DNA of 64,000 bases from assembly GCF_004522155.1 (NCBI RefSeq), contig NZ_SDEA01000005.1:62001-126000 (forward strand), written 5' to 3'. The notes beneath the pieces are model-generated. The model was given only the letters and a program-made list of their open reading frames with translations, did not search any database and was not told the origin of the DNA. The stretch is from Paracoccus luteus. Lineage in GTDB: Bacteria > Pseudomonadota > Alphaproteobacteria > Rhodobacterales > Rhodobacteraceae. Numbering within the stretch: position 1 is the first letter of the stretch; the number at the start of each line of letters is the position of its first letter. The position numbers and the translations under genes were made by a program. Shown here piece by piece: positions 26,937-38,600 of this stretch.

Positions 26937-28361
26937 ATGGCCCAGACCACCCAAGCCCCCCGTGCCCTGTCCGGCGCCGCCGCGCCGTCCGACTGGCAGC
27001 GTGGCGGCTGGCGGGCCTATCCGCGCGTCCAGATGCCGGATTATCCCGACACCGCCGCGCTGAACGCCGTCGAAACGCAGCTTGCGAAATACCCGCCGCT
27101 GGTCTTTGCCGGCGAGGCGCGGCGCCTGCGCGCCCATCTTGCCGATGCGGCGCAGGGCCGGGCGTTCCTGCTGCAGGGCGGGGACTGCGCCGAAAGCTTT
27201 TCGCAGTTCAGCGCCGACAACATCCGCGACACCTTCAAGGTGATGCTGCAGATGGCGGTGGTGCTGACCTGGGGCGCGCAGATGCCCGTCATCAAGGTCG
27301 GCCGGATGGCGGGCCAGTTCGCCAAGCCGCGCAGCGCCCCGACCGAGGTGATCGGCGGGCGCGAACTGCCCAGCTATCGCGGCGACATCATCAACGGCTT
27401 TGACTTCACCGACGCCGCCCGCGTGCCGGATCCGACGCGCATGCTGCAGGCCTATACCCAGGCCGCGGCCAGCCTGAACCTGCTGCGCGCGTTCTCGACC
27501 GGGGGCTATGCCGACATCCATCGCGTGCAAAGCTGGATCGCCGATTTCACCGACGGGGCCGAGGCCGCGCGCTATCGCGACATCGCGGACCGGATTTCCG
27601 ACGCGATGGCCTTCATGCAGGCGGCGGGCGTCACCGCCGAAACCGCGCACGAGCTGGGCAGCGTCGAGTTTTACACCAGCCACGAGGCGCTGCTGCTGGA
27701 GTATGAGGAGGCGCTGGCCCGCATCGATTCGACCACCGGCCTGCCCGTCGCGGGGTCCGGCCACATGCTGTGGATCGGCGACCGCACGCGGCAGGTGGAC
27801 GGCGCGCATGTCGAGTTCTGCCGCGGCGTGCAGAACCCGATCGGCCTGAAATGCGGCCCGTCGATCACGACCGACGACCTCAAGGTGCTGGTGGCGCGGC
27901 TGAACCCCGGGAACGAACCGGGCCGCCTGACGCTGATCGCGCGTTTCGGCGCGGGGCAGGTGGGCGACCACCTGCCGCGGCTGATCCGGGCGGTCAAGGA
28001 CGAGGGCGCGAACGTCGTCTGGTCGTGCGATCCGATGCACGGCAACACGGTCAAGTCCGCCTCGGGCTACAAGACCCGGCCGTTCGATTCGGTCCTGCGC
28101 GAGGTGCGCGAGTTCTTCGCCGTCCACGCGGCCGAAGGCACGATCCCCGCGGGCGTCCATTTCGAGATGACCGGCCAGGACGTGACCGAATGCACCGGCG
28201 GCGTGCGCGCGGTCACGGACGAGGATCTGTCCAGCCGCTATCACACCGCCTGCGATCCCCGGCTGAACGCCAGCCAGTCGCTGGAACTGGCGTTCCTTGT
28301 GGCCGAGGAACTGCGCGCCCGCCGCACCGGCACCGCCGCGGGGCTGCGCGACGCGGTCTGA
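26937..28361 (+). CDS. aroG: Class II 3-deoxy-7-phosphoheptulonate (DAHP) synthase
   Basis: The product is 474 aa, typical of plant-like class II enzymes. [20 protein letters not shown] (metal and PEP region), [55 protein letters not shown] and [20 protein letters not shown] are intact. It condenses PEP and erythrose 4-phosphate at the entry of aromatic amino acid synthesis. A strong AAGGAG precedes ATG 26937; the frame is open upstream into the repeat array but homology starts here. It is monocistronic, with a terminator 22 bp downstream. Confidence 0.94.
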   Translation: MAQTTQAPRALSGAAAPSDWQRGGWRAYPRVQMPDYPDTAALNAVETQLAKYPPLVFAGEARRLRAHLADAAQGRAFLLQGGDCAESFSQFSADNIRDTFKVMLQMAVVLTWGAQMPVIKVGRMAGQFAKPRSAPTEVIGGRELPSYRGDIINGFDFTDAARVPDPTRMLQAYTQAAASLNLLRAFSTGGYADIHRVQSWIADFTDGAEAARYRDIADRISDAMAFMQAAGVTAETAHELGSVEFYTSHEALLLEYEEALARIDSTTGLPVAGSGHMLWIGDRTRQVDGAHVEFCRGVQNPIGLKCGPSITTDDLKVLVARLNPGNEPGRLTLIARFGAGQVGDHLPRLIRAVKDEGANVVWSCDPMHGNTVKSASGYKTRPFDSVLREVREFFAVHAAEGTIPAGVHFEMTGQDVTECTGGVRAVTDEDLSSRYHTACDPRLNASQSLELAFLVAEELRARRTGTAAGLRDAV

Positions 28362-28382
28362 CCGCAGGCCAAGGCATGTTTG

Positions 28383-28417
28383 CGGCGCGGTCCCGGTCGG
28401 GGCCGCGCCGTTTTCTT
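28383..28417 (+). terminator. Rho-independent terminator of aroG
   Basis: A 12-bp GC stem (CGGCGCGGTCCC with GGGGCCGCGCCG, one T-G) with a 4-nt loop is followed directly by TTTTCTT. Confidence 0.85.
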
Positions 28418-28493
28418 GCGCGAGGGGTATGGCGCGGCAAGGCGAAGGGCTGGCGTCGCGCCCAGCTGGCGCGCGCCGGCTTTCGGCCGCCTG

Positions 28494-29273
28494 TCAGTCG
28501 TCGCCCCGCGTGATGACCCGGAAGGCCGCGCGCCGGGCCTGCGGCGTGGTGACGGGCTGGTCGATCAGACCCGGCTGCGGCTTGGGCGGCGGCGCATCGG
28601 CCCGCCACGGCGCCGGCGGCTCGGCAAAGCCTGCAGCCGACGGCGAGGGGTCCAGCACGCGCGCGCCCTCGATCACCGGGGTCAGGGTCTCGGCCGTCAG
28701 GTCGAAGCGGCGCGGGGCGCGGCCAACCTCTCCCTCGGTGACAAGGCACCCCAGCGCGCGCGTCACGTCGCCCAGATCCGACCGCAGCGGCAGCAGCAGC
28801 ATCCGCCCCGCCAGCGCCGGGCGGCCATAGCCCGCGTCGGCAGACAAGGTCATCTCAACGATCTGCGGGCCCTTGAACACGGTTTCCAGCACGTCCGACA
28901 GTCGCCCGCGCGACGACGGCGCGACGAACGCGCACAGCGGCATGCCCCGCACCTCCATCCCCATCAGGTCGACAAGGTGGCGGCCGGCAAGGCGAAAGCG
29001 GGCGGCGCCGGGGGCGACGCGTTCCAGGATGAAGGCAAAGTCCAGCGTCCGCCGCAGCCCCCGCGGCTCGACGTCGGCGCGGCCCGGAATCGCGCGCCCG
29101 ACCCGCAGCGACTGCCAGTAATCGCGCATCTCGGCCACGATGCGCGCGGGCCGCACGGGGTCGAAATCGGCCAGCCGCAGCACCCGGTCGCCGCACGGCG
29201 GAACGGCTGCGGGGCCGATTGCCCCGCGGCCGGGATCGGCGGGTCCGTCGGTCAGATCGTTGCGGTCGTCCAT
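28494..29273 (-). CDS. PAS_5 family PAS-domain protein
   Basis: The product is 259 aa. Residues about 45-180 match the PAS_5 pattern of alphaproteobacteria: [35 protein letters not shown], then [22 protein letters not shown]. The C-terminal 70 residues are proline-rich and end VITRGDD. There is no output domain or membrane segment, so it is a stand-alone cytoplasmic sensor-like protein of unknown ligand; related proteins regulate motility and cell-cycle behaviour. It is divergent from gmk, with a 209-bp spacer that holds a lone TTAA (29372) but no full CtrA site. Confidence 0.78.
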   Translation of the reverse strand: MDDRNDLTDGPADPGRGAIGPAAVPPCGDRVLRLADFDPVRPARIVAEMRDYWQSLRVGRAIPGRADVEPRGLRRTLDFAFILERVAPGAARFRLAGRHLVDLMGMEVRGMPLCAFVAPSSRGRLSDVLETVFKGPQIVEMTLSADAGYGRPALAGRMLLLPLRSDLGDVTRALGCLVTEGEVGRAPRRFDLTAETLTPVIEGARVLDPSPSAAGFAEPPAPWRADAPPPKPQPGLIDQPVTTPQARRAAFRVITRGDD

Positions 29274-29482
29274 CGCATCATCCTGTCTGGCCGGCCGCGC
29301 GTCGCACCGCCGGGATCACACGCATCCTAGCCCGAACCGCCGCCGGACGTGAGCCGCAAGTTCACCGCTGGTTAAGACGCGAGCGCCCGCGCCCCGATGC
29401 TCGTCCCGGTTGCGCCCGGACCCGCGGCCTTGACCTGCCCCGCCCCCGTCGTCCAAGTGGGCATTTCAGTGCGGAGGGCCGG

Positions 29483-30112
29483 ATGCAGCGCAGCGGATTG
29501 TTGATCATCGTGTCGTCGCCCTCGGGCGCGGGCAAGTCCACGCTGGCGCGGCGGCTGATGGACTGGGATCCCAGCCTGCGGTTTTCCGTCTCGGCCACGA
29601 CCCGCGCGCCGCGCCCCGGCGAGGTCAACGGGCAGCATTACTATTTCACCGACGTCAAGGCGTTCCGCGCCATGATCGACGCGGGCCAGATGCTGGAACA
29701 CGCCGAGGTGTTCGGCAATTTCTATGGCAGCCCGCGCAGCCCGGTCGAGCTGGCGATGGCCGAGGGGCGCGACACGCTGTTCGACGTGGACTGGCAGGGC
29801 GGCCAGCAGATCCGCGCCTCGGTCCTAGGGCCGCAGGTGGTGTCGATCTTCATCCTGCCGCCCAGCCTTGCCGAACTGGAACGCCGCCTGCGGGCGCGCG
29901 ACCAGGACGACGAATCCGTGATCCGCGACCGGATGCGCAAAAGCCGCGACGAGATCAGCCACTGGGCGGAATACGACTATGTCCTGGTCAACGACGACCT
30001 GGACGCCACCGAAAGCAACCTGCGCGCCATCCTCAAGGCCGAACGGCTGCGGCGCGAACGCAGGCCGGCGCTGGGGCCGTTCGTGAAGTCGTTGATGGAG
30101 GAGCGGGCATGA
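29483..30112 (+). CDS. gmk: Guanylate kinase
   Basis: The product is 209 aa. The P-loop [10 protein letters not shown] is at residues 11-20; [21 protein letters not shown] is the GMP-binding signature, and [12 protein letters not shown] and [22 protein letters not shown] complete the fold. It phosphorylates GMP to GDP. GGAGGG lies about 6 nt before ATG 29483, which fits the family start; a longer open frame is not conserved-looking. The stop overlaps the next gene's ATG by 4 bp (ATGA), suggesting an operon with the carbonic-anhydrase-like gene and phoR. Confidence 0.95.
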   Translation: MQRSGLLIIVSSPSGAGKSTLARRLMDWDPSLRFSVSATTRAPRPGEVNGQHYYFTDVKAFRAMIDAGQMLEHAEVFGNFYGSPRSPVELAMAEGRDTLFDVDWQGGQQIRASVLGPQVVSIFILPPSLAELERRLRARDQDDESVIRDRMRKSRDEISHWAEYDYVLVNDDLDATESNLRAILKAERLRRERRPALGPFVKSLMEERA

Positions 30113-30630
30113 TCTGGGAACTGGACGGCATCGCGCCGCGCATCGCGGCCGACGCCTGGGTCGCGCCCGACGCGCAGCTGATGGGCCGGGTCGAACTGGA
30201 CGCCGAGGCCAGCGTCTGGTGGGGCGCGGTGCTGCGCGGCGACAACGAGCCGATCCGCGTCGGGCGCGGTTCGAACGTGCAGGATCTGTGCGTGTTCCAT
30301 ACCGACCCCGGCTGCCCGCTGACCATCGGCCAGGACGTGACCGTGGGCCACCGCGCCATCCTGCACGGCTGCACCATCGGCGACGGCGCCCTGATCGGCA
30401 TGGGCGCCACGATCCTGAACCGCGCCGTGATCGGCGCGGGCGCGCTGATCGGCGCGGGCGCGCTGATCGCCGAGGGCAAGGAGATCCCGCCCGGCGCGCT
30501 GGTCATGGGCGCGCCCGGCAAGGTCGTGAGGATGCTGGACGCGGACGCCGTCGCGGGGCTGCGCGAGTCCGCCGCGCGTTACCGCGCCAACGCCGCGCGG
30601 TTCCGCGCCGGGCTGCGGCGGCTGGACTGA
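30109..30630 (+). CDS. Gamma-carbonic anhydrase family protein (hexapeptide repeat)
   Basis: The product is 173 aa built of left-handed beta-helix hexapeptide repeats ([20 protein letters not shown] and others). The three zinc-ligand histidines are in place: His64 in CVFHTDPG, His81 in VTVGHRAI and His86 in [22 protein letters not shown] is the family's arginine/aspartate-containing turn. Members (YrdA/PaaY/CaiE type) range from carbonic anhydrases to thioesterases, so the activity is inferred. ATG overlaps the gmk stop; phoR follows after 15 bp. Confidence 0.88.
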   Translation: MIWELDGIAPRIAADAWVAPDAQLMGRVELDAEASVWWGAVLRGDNEPIRVGRGSNVQDLCVFHTDPGCPLTIGQDVTVGHRAILHGCTIGDGALIGMGATILNRAVIGAGALIGAGALIAEGKEIPPGALVMGAPGKVVRMLDADAVAGLRESAARYRANAARFRAGLRRLD

Positions 30631-30645
30631 CAGGAACGGCCGGCG

Positions 30646-31773
30646 ATGGACAGCCGCGAGCTGCGCGACCTGTTCGAGGTGGTGCCGGTTGCGACGATCG
30701 TCGTGGGGCCGGACGGCCGGGTCGTGGCGGCGAACGCGGCGACGGCGGCCATGTTCGGTCATGACCCGACGGGGCGGCCCTTTGTCACGGTTGTCCGCCA
30801 TCCGGCCGTGAACAGGGCGCTGGACCGGGTGCAGCAGCCGGTGCCGCCATCGGGCGCAAACCCGCCCGCCAGCCGGGGCACGGCACGCCTGCCCGCGACG
30901 ATCAGCGCGCAGGGCCGCGACCTCAGCGCCGTGATCACGGTCTCGCCGCTGGTGGTCAAGGGCGGGCGCGGGGCCGCCGTGGTGATCGAGGACAGCTCCG
31001 GCGTCGAGCAGGCCGAACAGATGCGGCGCGATTTCGTGGCGAACGTCAGCCACGAGCTGCGCACACCCCTGACCGCGCTGATGGGGTTCATCGACACGCT
31101 GCGCGGTCCCGCGCGCAACGACCCCGCCGCGCAGCAGCGTTTCCTGGACATCATGGCACGCGAGGCGGGACGCATGAACCGGCTGATCGCCGACCTTTTG
31201 TCGCTGAGCCGCGTCGAAAGCGACGAGCGGCGCCGCCCGGCCGAAACCGTCGATCTCGCCGGGCTGATCCGCAGCGTCGCGGCGACGATGGGACCGGCGG
31301 CGCGCGAAAGCGGCGTGACGGTGACGCTGCACGGCACGCAGGACGCGGTCCGCTTGCCCGGCGACCACGACCAGATCGTGCAGGTGTTCCACAATCTGTT
31401 CGAGAACGCGATCAAGTATGGCGGCGGGCAGCTGACCGTCACGCTGCGCCGCATCCCGCACGAGCCGCTGCTGCGCGGGCCGGGCTGGGCGGCCGAGGTG
31501 GCCGACAACGGCGACGGCATCGAGGCGCTGCACCTGCCGCGGCTGACCGAGCGGTTCTATCGCGTGGACACGCACCGGTCGCGCGAAAAGGGCGGCACCG
31601 GGCTGGGGCTGGCGATCGTCAAGCACATCGTCGCCCGCCACCGCGGCCGGCTGAAGATCGACAGCGAAAAGGGCAGGGGCAGCCGGTTCACCGTGATCCT
31701 GCCCGAAACCGCGGCCAGTCCCGCGCCGCCCCTGTCCGCCACAGCCCGGCCCGACGGGAACCGGCCGGTCTGA
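30646..31773 (+). CDS. phoR: PhoR-like sensor histidine kinase lacking membrane segments
   Basis: The product is 375 aa. A PAS domain covers residues 8-60 (VVPVATIVVGPDGRVVAANAAT). The HisKA domain has FVANVSHELRTPLTALMGF with His136. The ATPase domain has NLFENAIKYGGG (N box), VADNGDGIE (G1) and GGTGLGLAIVKHIVARH (G2). This matches PhoR of Rhodobacterales, but there are no transmembrane helices. In relatives phoR is followed by pstSCAB-phoU-phoB; none is here, so the partner and signal are uncertain. It ends convergently with purL at a 154-bp tandem triplication that includes its last codons. Confidence 0.85.
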   Translation: MDSRELRDLFEVVPVATIVVGPDGRVVAANAATAAMFGHDPTGRPFVTVVRHPAVNRALDRVQQPVPPSGANPPASRGTARLPATISAQGRDLSAVITVSPLVVKGGRGAAVVIEDSSGVEQAEQMRRDFVANVSHELRTPLTALMGFIDTLRGPARNDPAAQQRFLDIMAREAGRMNRLIADLLSLSRVESDERRRPAETVDLAGLIRSVAATMGPAARESGVTVTLHGTQDAVRLPGDHDQIVQVFHNLFENAIKYGGGQLTVTLRRIPHEPLLRGPGWAAEVADNGDGIEALHLPRLTERFYRVDTHRSREKGGTGLGLAIVKHIVARHRGRLKIDSEKGRGSRFTVILPETAASPAPPLSATARPDGNRPV

Positions 31774-32106
31774 GGACGCGGCTATCCGGCGGACCCGCTC
31801 AGGCGTGGTCCGGCAGATCGCCGTGGATGGCCGCGGCAAAGGCCGAACGGTAAAGCGCCGACAGGTCGGCCAGCGGCGCGCGGTCCCCGCCTGCACGGCG
31901 CGGCCCGACGGGGACCGGCCGGTCCGAGGACGCGACTATCCGGCGGACCCGCTCAGGCGTGGTCCGGCAGATCGCCGTGGATGGCCGCGGCAAAGGCCGA
32001 ACGGTAAAGCGCCGACAGCTCAGCCAGCGGCGCGCGGTCCCCGCCTGCACGGCGCGGCCCGACGGGGACCGGCCGGTCCGAGGACGCGACTATCCGGCGG
32101 ACCCGC

Positions 32107-34287
<2,181 letters not shown>

Positions 34288-34396
34288 GATCCTGCGCCTT
34301 TTCCGTGCCCCTGCTGCCCGGCTTTTAGGGGCTGGACCGCCGTGAGGGAAGGGGAGGAACCGCGCGGGGCAAAATCGCTGCCCCGGAGCGGTGGCC

Positions 34397-34478
34397 AAAA
34401 AAAAGCCGGGCAAATGCCCGGCTCAAGTCCAACAGGGAGGTTGAAGGAACGGAAGTTGCCTGCCGCGACCCTTCGAGG
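34397..34478 (-). ncRNA. Candidate small RNA with anti-Shine-Dalgarno loop and heat-shock-type promoter
   Basis: On the minus strand, an 8-bp perfect stem (GCCGGGCA / TGCCCGGC) with an AA loop is followed by eight T, an excellent terminator. Just before it is a 6-bp hairpin TTCAAC-CTCCCT-GTTGGA whose loop shows CUCCC, complementary to ribosome binding sites, as in the CcsR/cuckoo-type sRNAs of alphaproteobacteria. Upstream, CCCATAT (34491-34485) and CTTGTC (34511-34506), 14 nt apart, resemble a sigma-32 (RpoH) promoter. The transcript would be about 80 nt. It lies in the 303-bp gap between LysR and purL, which otherwise holds nothing visible. It could instead be only the lysR 3' UTR and terminator. 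Confidence 0.5.
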
Positions 34479-34590
34479 ATGCAGATATGGGCAGGCTGCC
34501 CCGATGACAAGCAAGTTGACGCTGCAGATGCAGCAATTCTGCCATGCAGGTGTTGCATGGCTGCCGCAGGGGCGGCTGACACGGCCGCGC

Positions 34591-35487
34591 CTATTCGCCC
34601 TGACTGCGGCGCAGCAGCTGGATTTCCTCAAGGACGAAATCCCGGAAAGCCGCGACGCGGCGCGAACTGCGCAGTTCTTCGGGAAAGGCCAGGAACACCG
34701 GCACCTCGGTGCTTTCGATGTCGGGCAGCACCCTGACAAGATGGGGAAAATCCGTCACCAGATAGTCGGGCAGGATGCCGATGCCGACGTGGTTCAGCAC
34801 GCCCTGCAGCACCCCGAAATAGTTGTTCACCAACAGGGCCGAGTTCATGTTCTGCGCCAGCAAGGTCTGCGACAGCACCGCCCCCGACATCACCTGCGGC
34901 GTGGTCGGGCTTTGGCAGATCAGCCGGTGCGGCCCCAGATCGGCCATCGTCCGGGGCGTCCCTACCTGCTGCAGATACTCGGCCGAGGCGAACAGCTTCA
35001 TGCGGATGTTCAGCAGGCGGCGGCGGATCAGGTCGGCCTGGCTGGGTTCCTTCATGCGGATGGCCACGTCGGCTTCGCGCATGGGCAGGTCCAGGACGCG
35101 CTCTTCCAGCAGCAGATCGATTTTCAGGTCGGGATAGCGCGCGTAAAGCTTGGACAGCCTTGGCACCAGCCACATCGTGCCAAATCCGGTGGTGGTCGTC
35201 ACCTTCAGCTCGCCGAAGACATGCTCCTCGCTGTCCTTGATCCGGGCGGCGGTCGTGTCCAGCTTGCGCGCCATCGCCTTGGTCGCGTCAAACAGCATCT
35301 CGCCCTGTTCGGTCAGGATCAGGCCGCGGGCGTGGCGGTGAAACAGCGTCGTGCCCAACGCCTCCTCAAGCGCGCGGACCTGGCGGCTGACGGCCGACTG
35401 CGACAGGTGCAGCACGTCGCCCGCATGGGTCAGGCTGCCCGCATCCGCGACCGCGTGGAAAATCCGCAGCTTGTCCCAGTCCACCAT
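34591..35487 (-). CDS. LysR-family transcriptional regulator
   Basis: The product is 298 aa from ATG 35487 (MVDWDKLRIFHAVADAGSLT), with GGGG six nt upstream; ATG 35502 is five codons earlier without a clear ribosome binding site. The HTH is at residues about 16-60 (GSLTHAGDVLHLSQSAVSRQ). The periplasmic-binding-like effector domain follows (ELKVTTTTGFGTMWLVPRL and onward). It is divergent from the indolepyruvate oxidoreductase gene, 139 bp apart, and so is the natural candidate to control it; a T-N11-A motif within GGTCAGTCGTTCTGACC lies in that promoter. Confidence 0.88.
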   Translation of the reverse strand: MVDWDKLRIFHAVADAGSLTHAGDVLHLSQSAVSRQVRALEEALGTTLFHRHARGLILTEQGEMLFDATKAMARKLDTTAARIKDSEEHVFGELKVTTTTGFGTMWLVPRLSKLYARYPDLKIDLLLEERVLDLPMREADVAIRMKEPSQADLIRRRLLNIRMKLFASAEYLQQVGTPRTMADLGPHRLICQSPTTPQVMSGAVLSQTLLAQNMNSALLVNNYFGVLQGVLNHVGIGILPDYLVTDFPHLVRVLPDIESTEVPVFLAFPEELRSSRRVAAFRDFVLEEIQLLRRSQGE

Positions 35488-35570
35488 GATCGACCCCGTC
35501 ATTCGGCGGGCGCGGGCCAGCCATGCATTGCACGCATCGCATACAGGTGAGCGCCCACCGTATAAAAGGC

Positions 35571-35599
35571 TTTATCGGTCAGTCGTTCTGACCTATACT
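35571..35599 (+). promoter_or_regulatory. Promoter of the indolepyruvate oxidoreductase gene with palindrome filling the spacer
   Basis: TTTATC (-35, 35571-35576) and TATACT (-10, 35594-35599) are 17 bp apart. The 17-bp spacer is exactly the perfect inverted repeat GGTCAG-TCGTT-CTGACC, which contains a LysR-type T-N11-A. A protein bound there would block RNA polymerase, so repression relieved by an effector is the simplest reading. Confidence 0.55.
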
Positions 35600-35626
35600 G
35601 TCCGCAGCCGTCTTTGGGGGAATGAG

Positions 35627-38600
35627 ATGAGCGTTCAGGATATCTCGCTGACAGACCGTTTCGACTTGGACAAGCGCCATGTGCTGCTGAACGGCACGCA
35701 GGCGCTGGTGCGGCTGATGCTGATGCAGGCTGCACGCGACAAGGCCGCGGGACTGAACACCGCCGGGCTGTGCACCGGGTATCGCGGCAGCCCGCTGGGC
35801 GGCGTCGATCTGCAGATGATGAAATCCGGCAAGCTGCTGGGGCCTGCGAACATCCTGTTCCAGCCGGGCCTGAACGAGGATCTGGCGGCGACCGCGATCT
35901 GGGGCAGCCAGCAGGCCGAACTGCGCGGCGAGGGGAAATACGACGGCGTCTTCGCGCTGTGGTATGGCAAGGGGCCGGGCGTGGACCGGTCCGGCGACGT
36001 GATGCGGCACGGCAACATGGCCGGGTCGTCGCGGCATGGCGGCGTCGTCATGGCGATGGGCGACGACCATACGGGCGAATCGTCCACCGTGCTGCACCAG
36101 TCGGACTGGGCAATGGTGGACGCCTATATCCCGGTGCTGTCACCCGCTGGCGTGCAGGAAATCCTGGACTATGGCCTTTACGGCTGGGCGCTCAGCCGCT
36201 TTGCGGGCGTCTGGACCGGTCTGAAGACCATGAAGGACACCGTCGAGGCGACCAGCGTCGTGGACGGCGACCCCTTCCGCATGCGCTTTGTGACCCCCGA
36301 CGATTTCGTGATGCCGGACGGCGGCCTGAACATCCGCCTTGGCGACACGCCCGTCGCGCAGGAAGCGCGGATGATCGACTATAAACGCTTCGCCGCCGAG
36401 GCCTTCGCCCGCGCGAACCGCATCGACCGCCGCGTCTGGGGCAAGCCGGGCGCCAAGATCGGCATCGCTGCGGCGGGCAAGAACTGGCTGGACGTGGTTC
36501 ATGCCCTGTCGCTGCTGGGGCTGGACGAAGCCGAGGTCGAGCGGCTGGGCATCACCACCTACAAGATCGGGCAGACGTGGCCGCTGGACATGACCAGCTT
36601 TCACGAATGGGCCGAGGGGCTGGACCTGATCGTCGTGGTCGAGGAAAAGCGCAAGCTGATCGAGGTGCAGGTCAAGGAGGCGATCTTCGACGACCGCCGC
36701 GGCCGCCGCGTCTATGGCTGGCACAAGGGCGACACCTGGGAAAACGGCCGCCGGGTCGAGCTGTTCCCGACCCGCTATGCGCTGGATCCGGTGCTGATCG
36801 CCACCCGCCTGGGCGAGATCCTGATCGAGGAAGGCCGCCGCACCGACCGTCTGGACGCGGCCATGACGCGCATCACCGAAACCCGCCGCAACGACAACGC
36901 GCCGGAAATCGCGGTGCGGACGCCGTGGTTCTGCTCGGGGTGCCCGCACAACTCCTCGACCAAGGTGCCCGAGGGCAGCCGCGCCTATGCGGGGATCGGC
37001 TGCCACTATATGGTGCAGTGGATGGACCGGGAAACCACCGGTTTCACCCAGATGGGCGGCGAGGGCGCGAACTGGATCGGCGAGGCGCCGTTTTCCAACA
37101 CTTCCCATGTGTTCCAGAACCTTGGCGATGGAACCTATAACCATTCGGGATCGCTGGCGATCCGCGCGGCCAAGGCGTCGGGCACCAACGTCACCTACAA
37201 GATCCTGTTCAACGACGCCGTCGCCATGACCGGCGGCCAGCCGAACGAGGGCGAGCTGACCGCCCCCCAGATCGTGCGCGAGCTGCAGGCGATCGGGGTG
37301 CCGACCGTCGTCGTGTATGACGAAAAGGAAGACATCGACCGCGGCCAGTTCCCGTCCGGCCTGCGGTTCGAGGAACGCGAAAGCATGATGGCCGTTCAGC
37401 GCGAACTGGCCGAGGTGCAGGGCGTGACCGCCATCGTCTATATCCAGACCTGCGCCGCCGAAAAGCGCCGCCGCCGGAAAAAGGGCGCGTTCCCCGATCC
37501 CGACCGCCGCGTCTGGATCAACCCCGAGGTCTGCGAGGCCTGCGGCGACTGCTCGGTCCAGTCGAACTGCGTCTCGGTCGTGCCCTTCGACACGAAACTG
37601 GGCCGCAAGCGCGCCATCGACCAGTCGTCCTGCAACAAGGATTACAGCTGCGTCAAAGGCTTTTGCCCCAGCTTTGTCAGCGTCAAGGGCGGCAAGCTGC
37701 GCCGTCCCACGGCCGAGGCGCTGGCGCTGCCCGACCTGCCCGCGCCCGCGCTGCCCGCAATCAACGGCACCCACAACCTTGTGATCACCGGCGTCGGCGG
37801 CACCGGCGTCGTGACCATCGGCGCGGTGCTGGCGCAGGCAGCCCAACTGGACGGCAAGGGCGCCGGGATGATGGAGATGGCGGGCCTTGCCCAGAAGGGC
37901 GGCGCCGTCCACATCCACCTGCGGCTGGCGAACGCGCCCGGCGACATCAGCGCGATCCGCGTCGCGGTGGGCGAGGCCGATGCGGTGATCGGCGGCGATC
38001 TGGTTGTGACGGCAGGGGCCAAGACCATCGGCCTGATGACCAACGGCCGCACCGGCGCGGTGGTCAACGACCACGAGATCATCACCGGCGAATTCACCCG
38101 CAAGCGCGACTTTGCCGTGCCCTCCGACCGGCTTAAGCTGTCGCTGCAGGCGCGGCTGGGCCAGCGGGTGGCCTTCCTCGACACCTCGGGGCTGGCGGAA
38201 CGCTATCTGGGCGATTCGATCTATTCCAACATGCTGGTGACGGGGGCCGCGTGGCAGCAGGGCCTGATCCCGCTGTCCGAGGCGGCGATCATGCGCGCCA
38301 TCGAGCTGAACGGGGCCAAGGCCGACGAGAACAAGCGTGCCTTCCAGATCGGGCGTTGGGCGGTGCTGTTCCCCGAGCAGGCGCAGCCCGTGCCGGTGCT
38401 GGCCGAGGCGCCGGACCCGGTCGCCTATCGCGCGAACCGGCTGGTCGGCTATCAGGGCGAGCGGCTGAAGCGGCGATTCCTCAAGCTGGTCGACAGCGCC
38501 CCCGCCGAACTGCGCGAAACTGTCGCGGAAAGCTATTACAAGCTATTGGCGATCAAGGACGAATACGAAGTCGCGCGCCTGCATCTGACCACCGTCGCAG

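Noticed and set aside
31799..32106. Truncated purL pseudogene copies.
   Set aside because: They are only the last 30 or so codons carried in the 154-bp repeat units, so they are better described as a tandem repeat than as pseudogenes.
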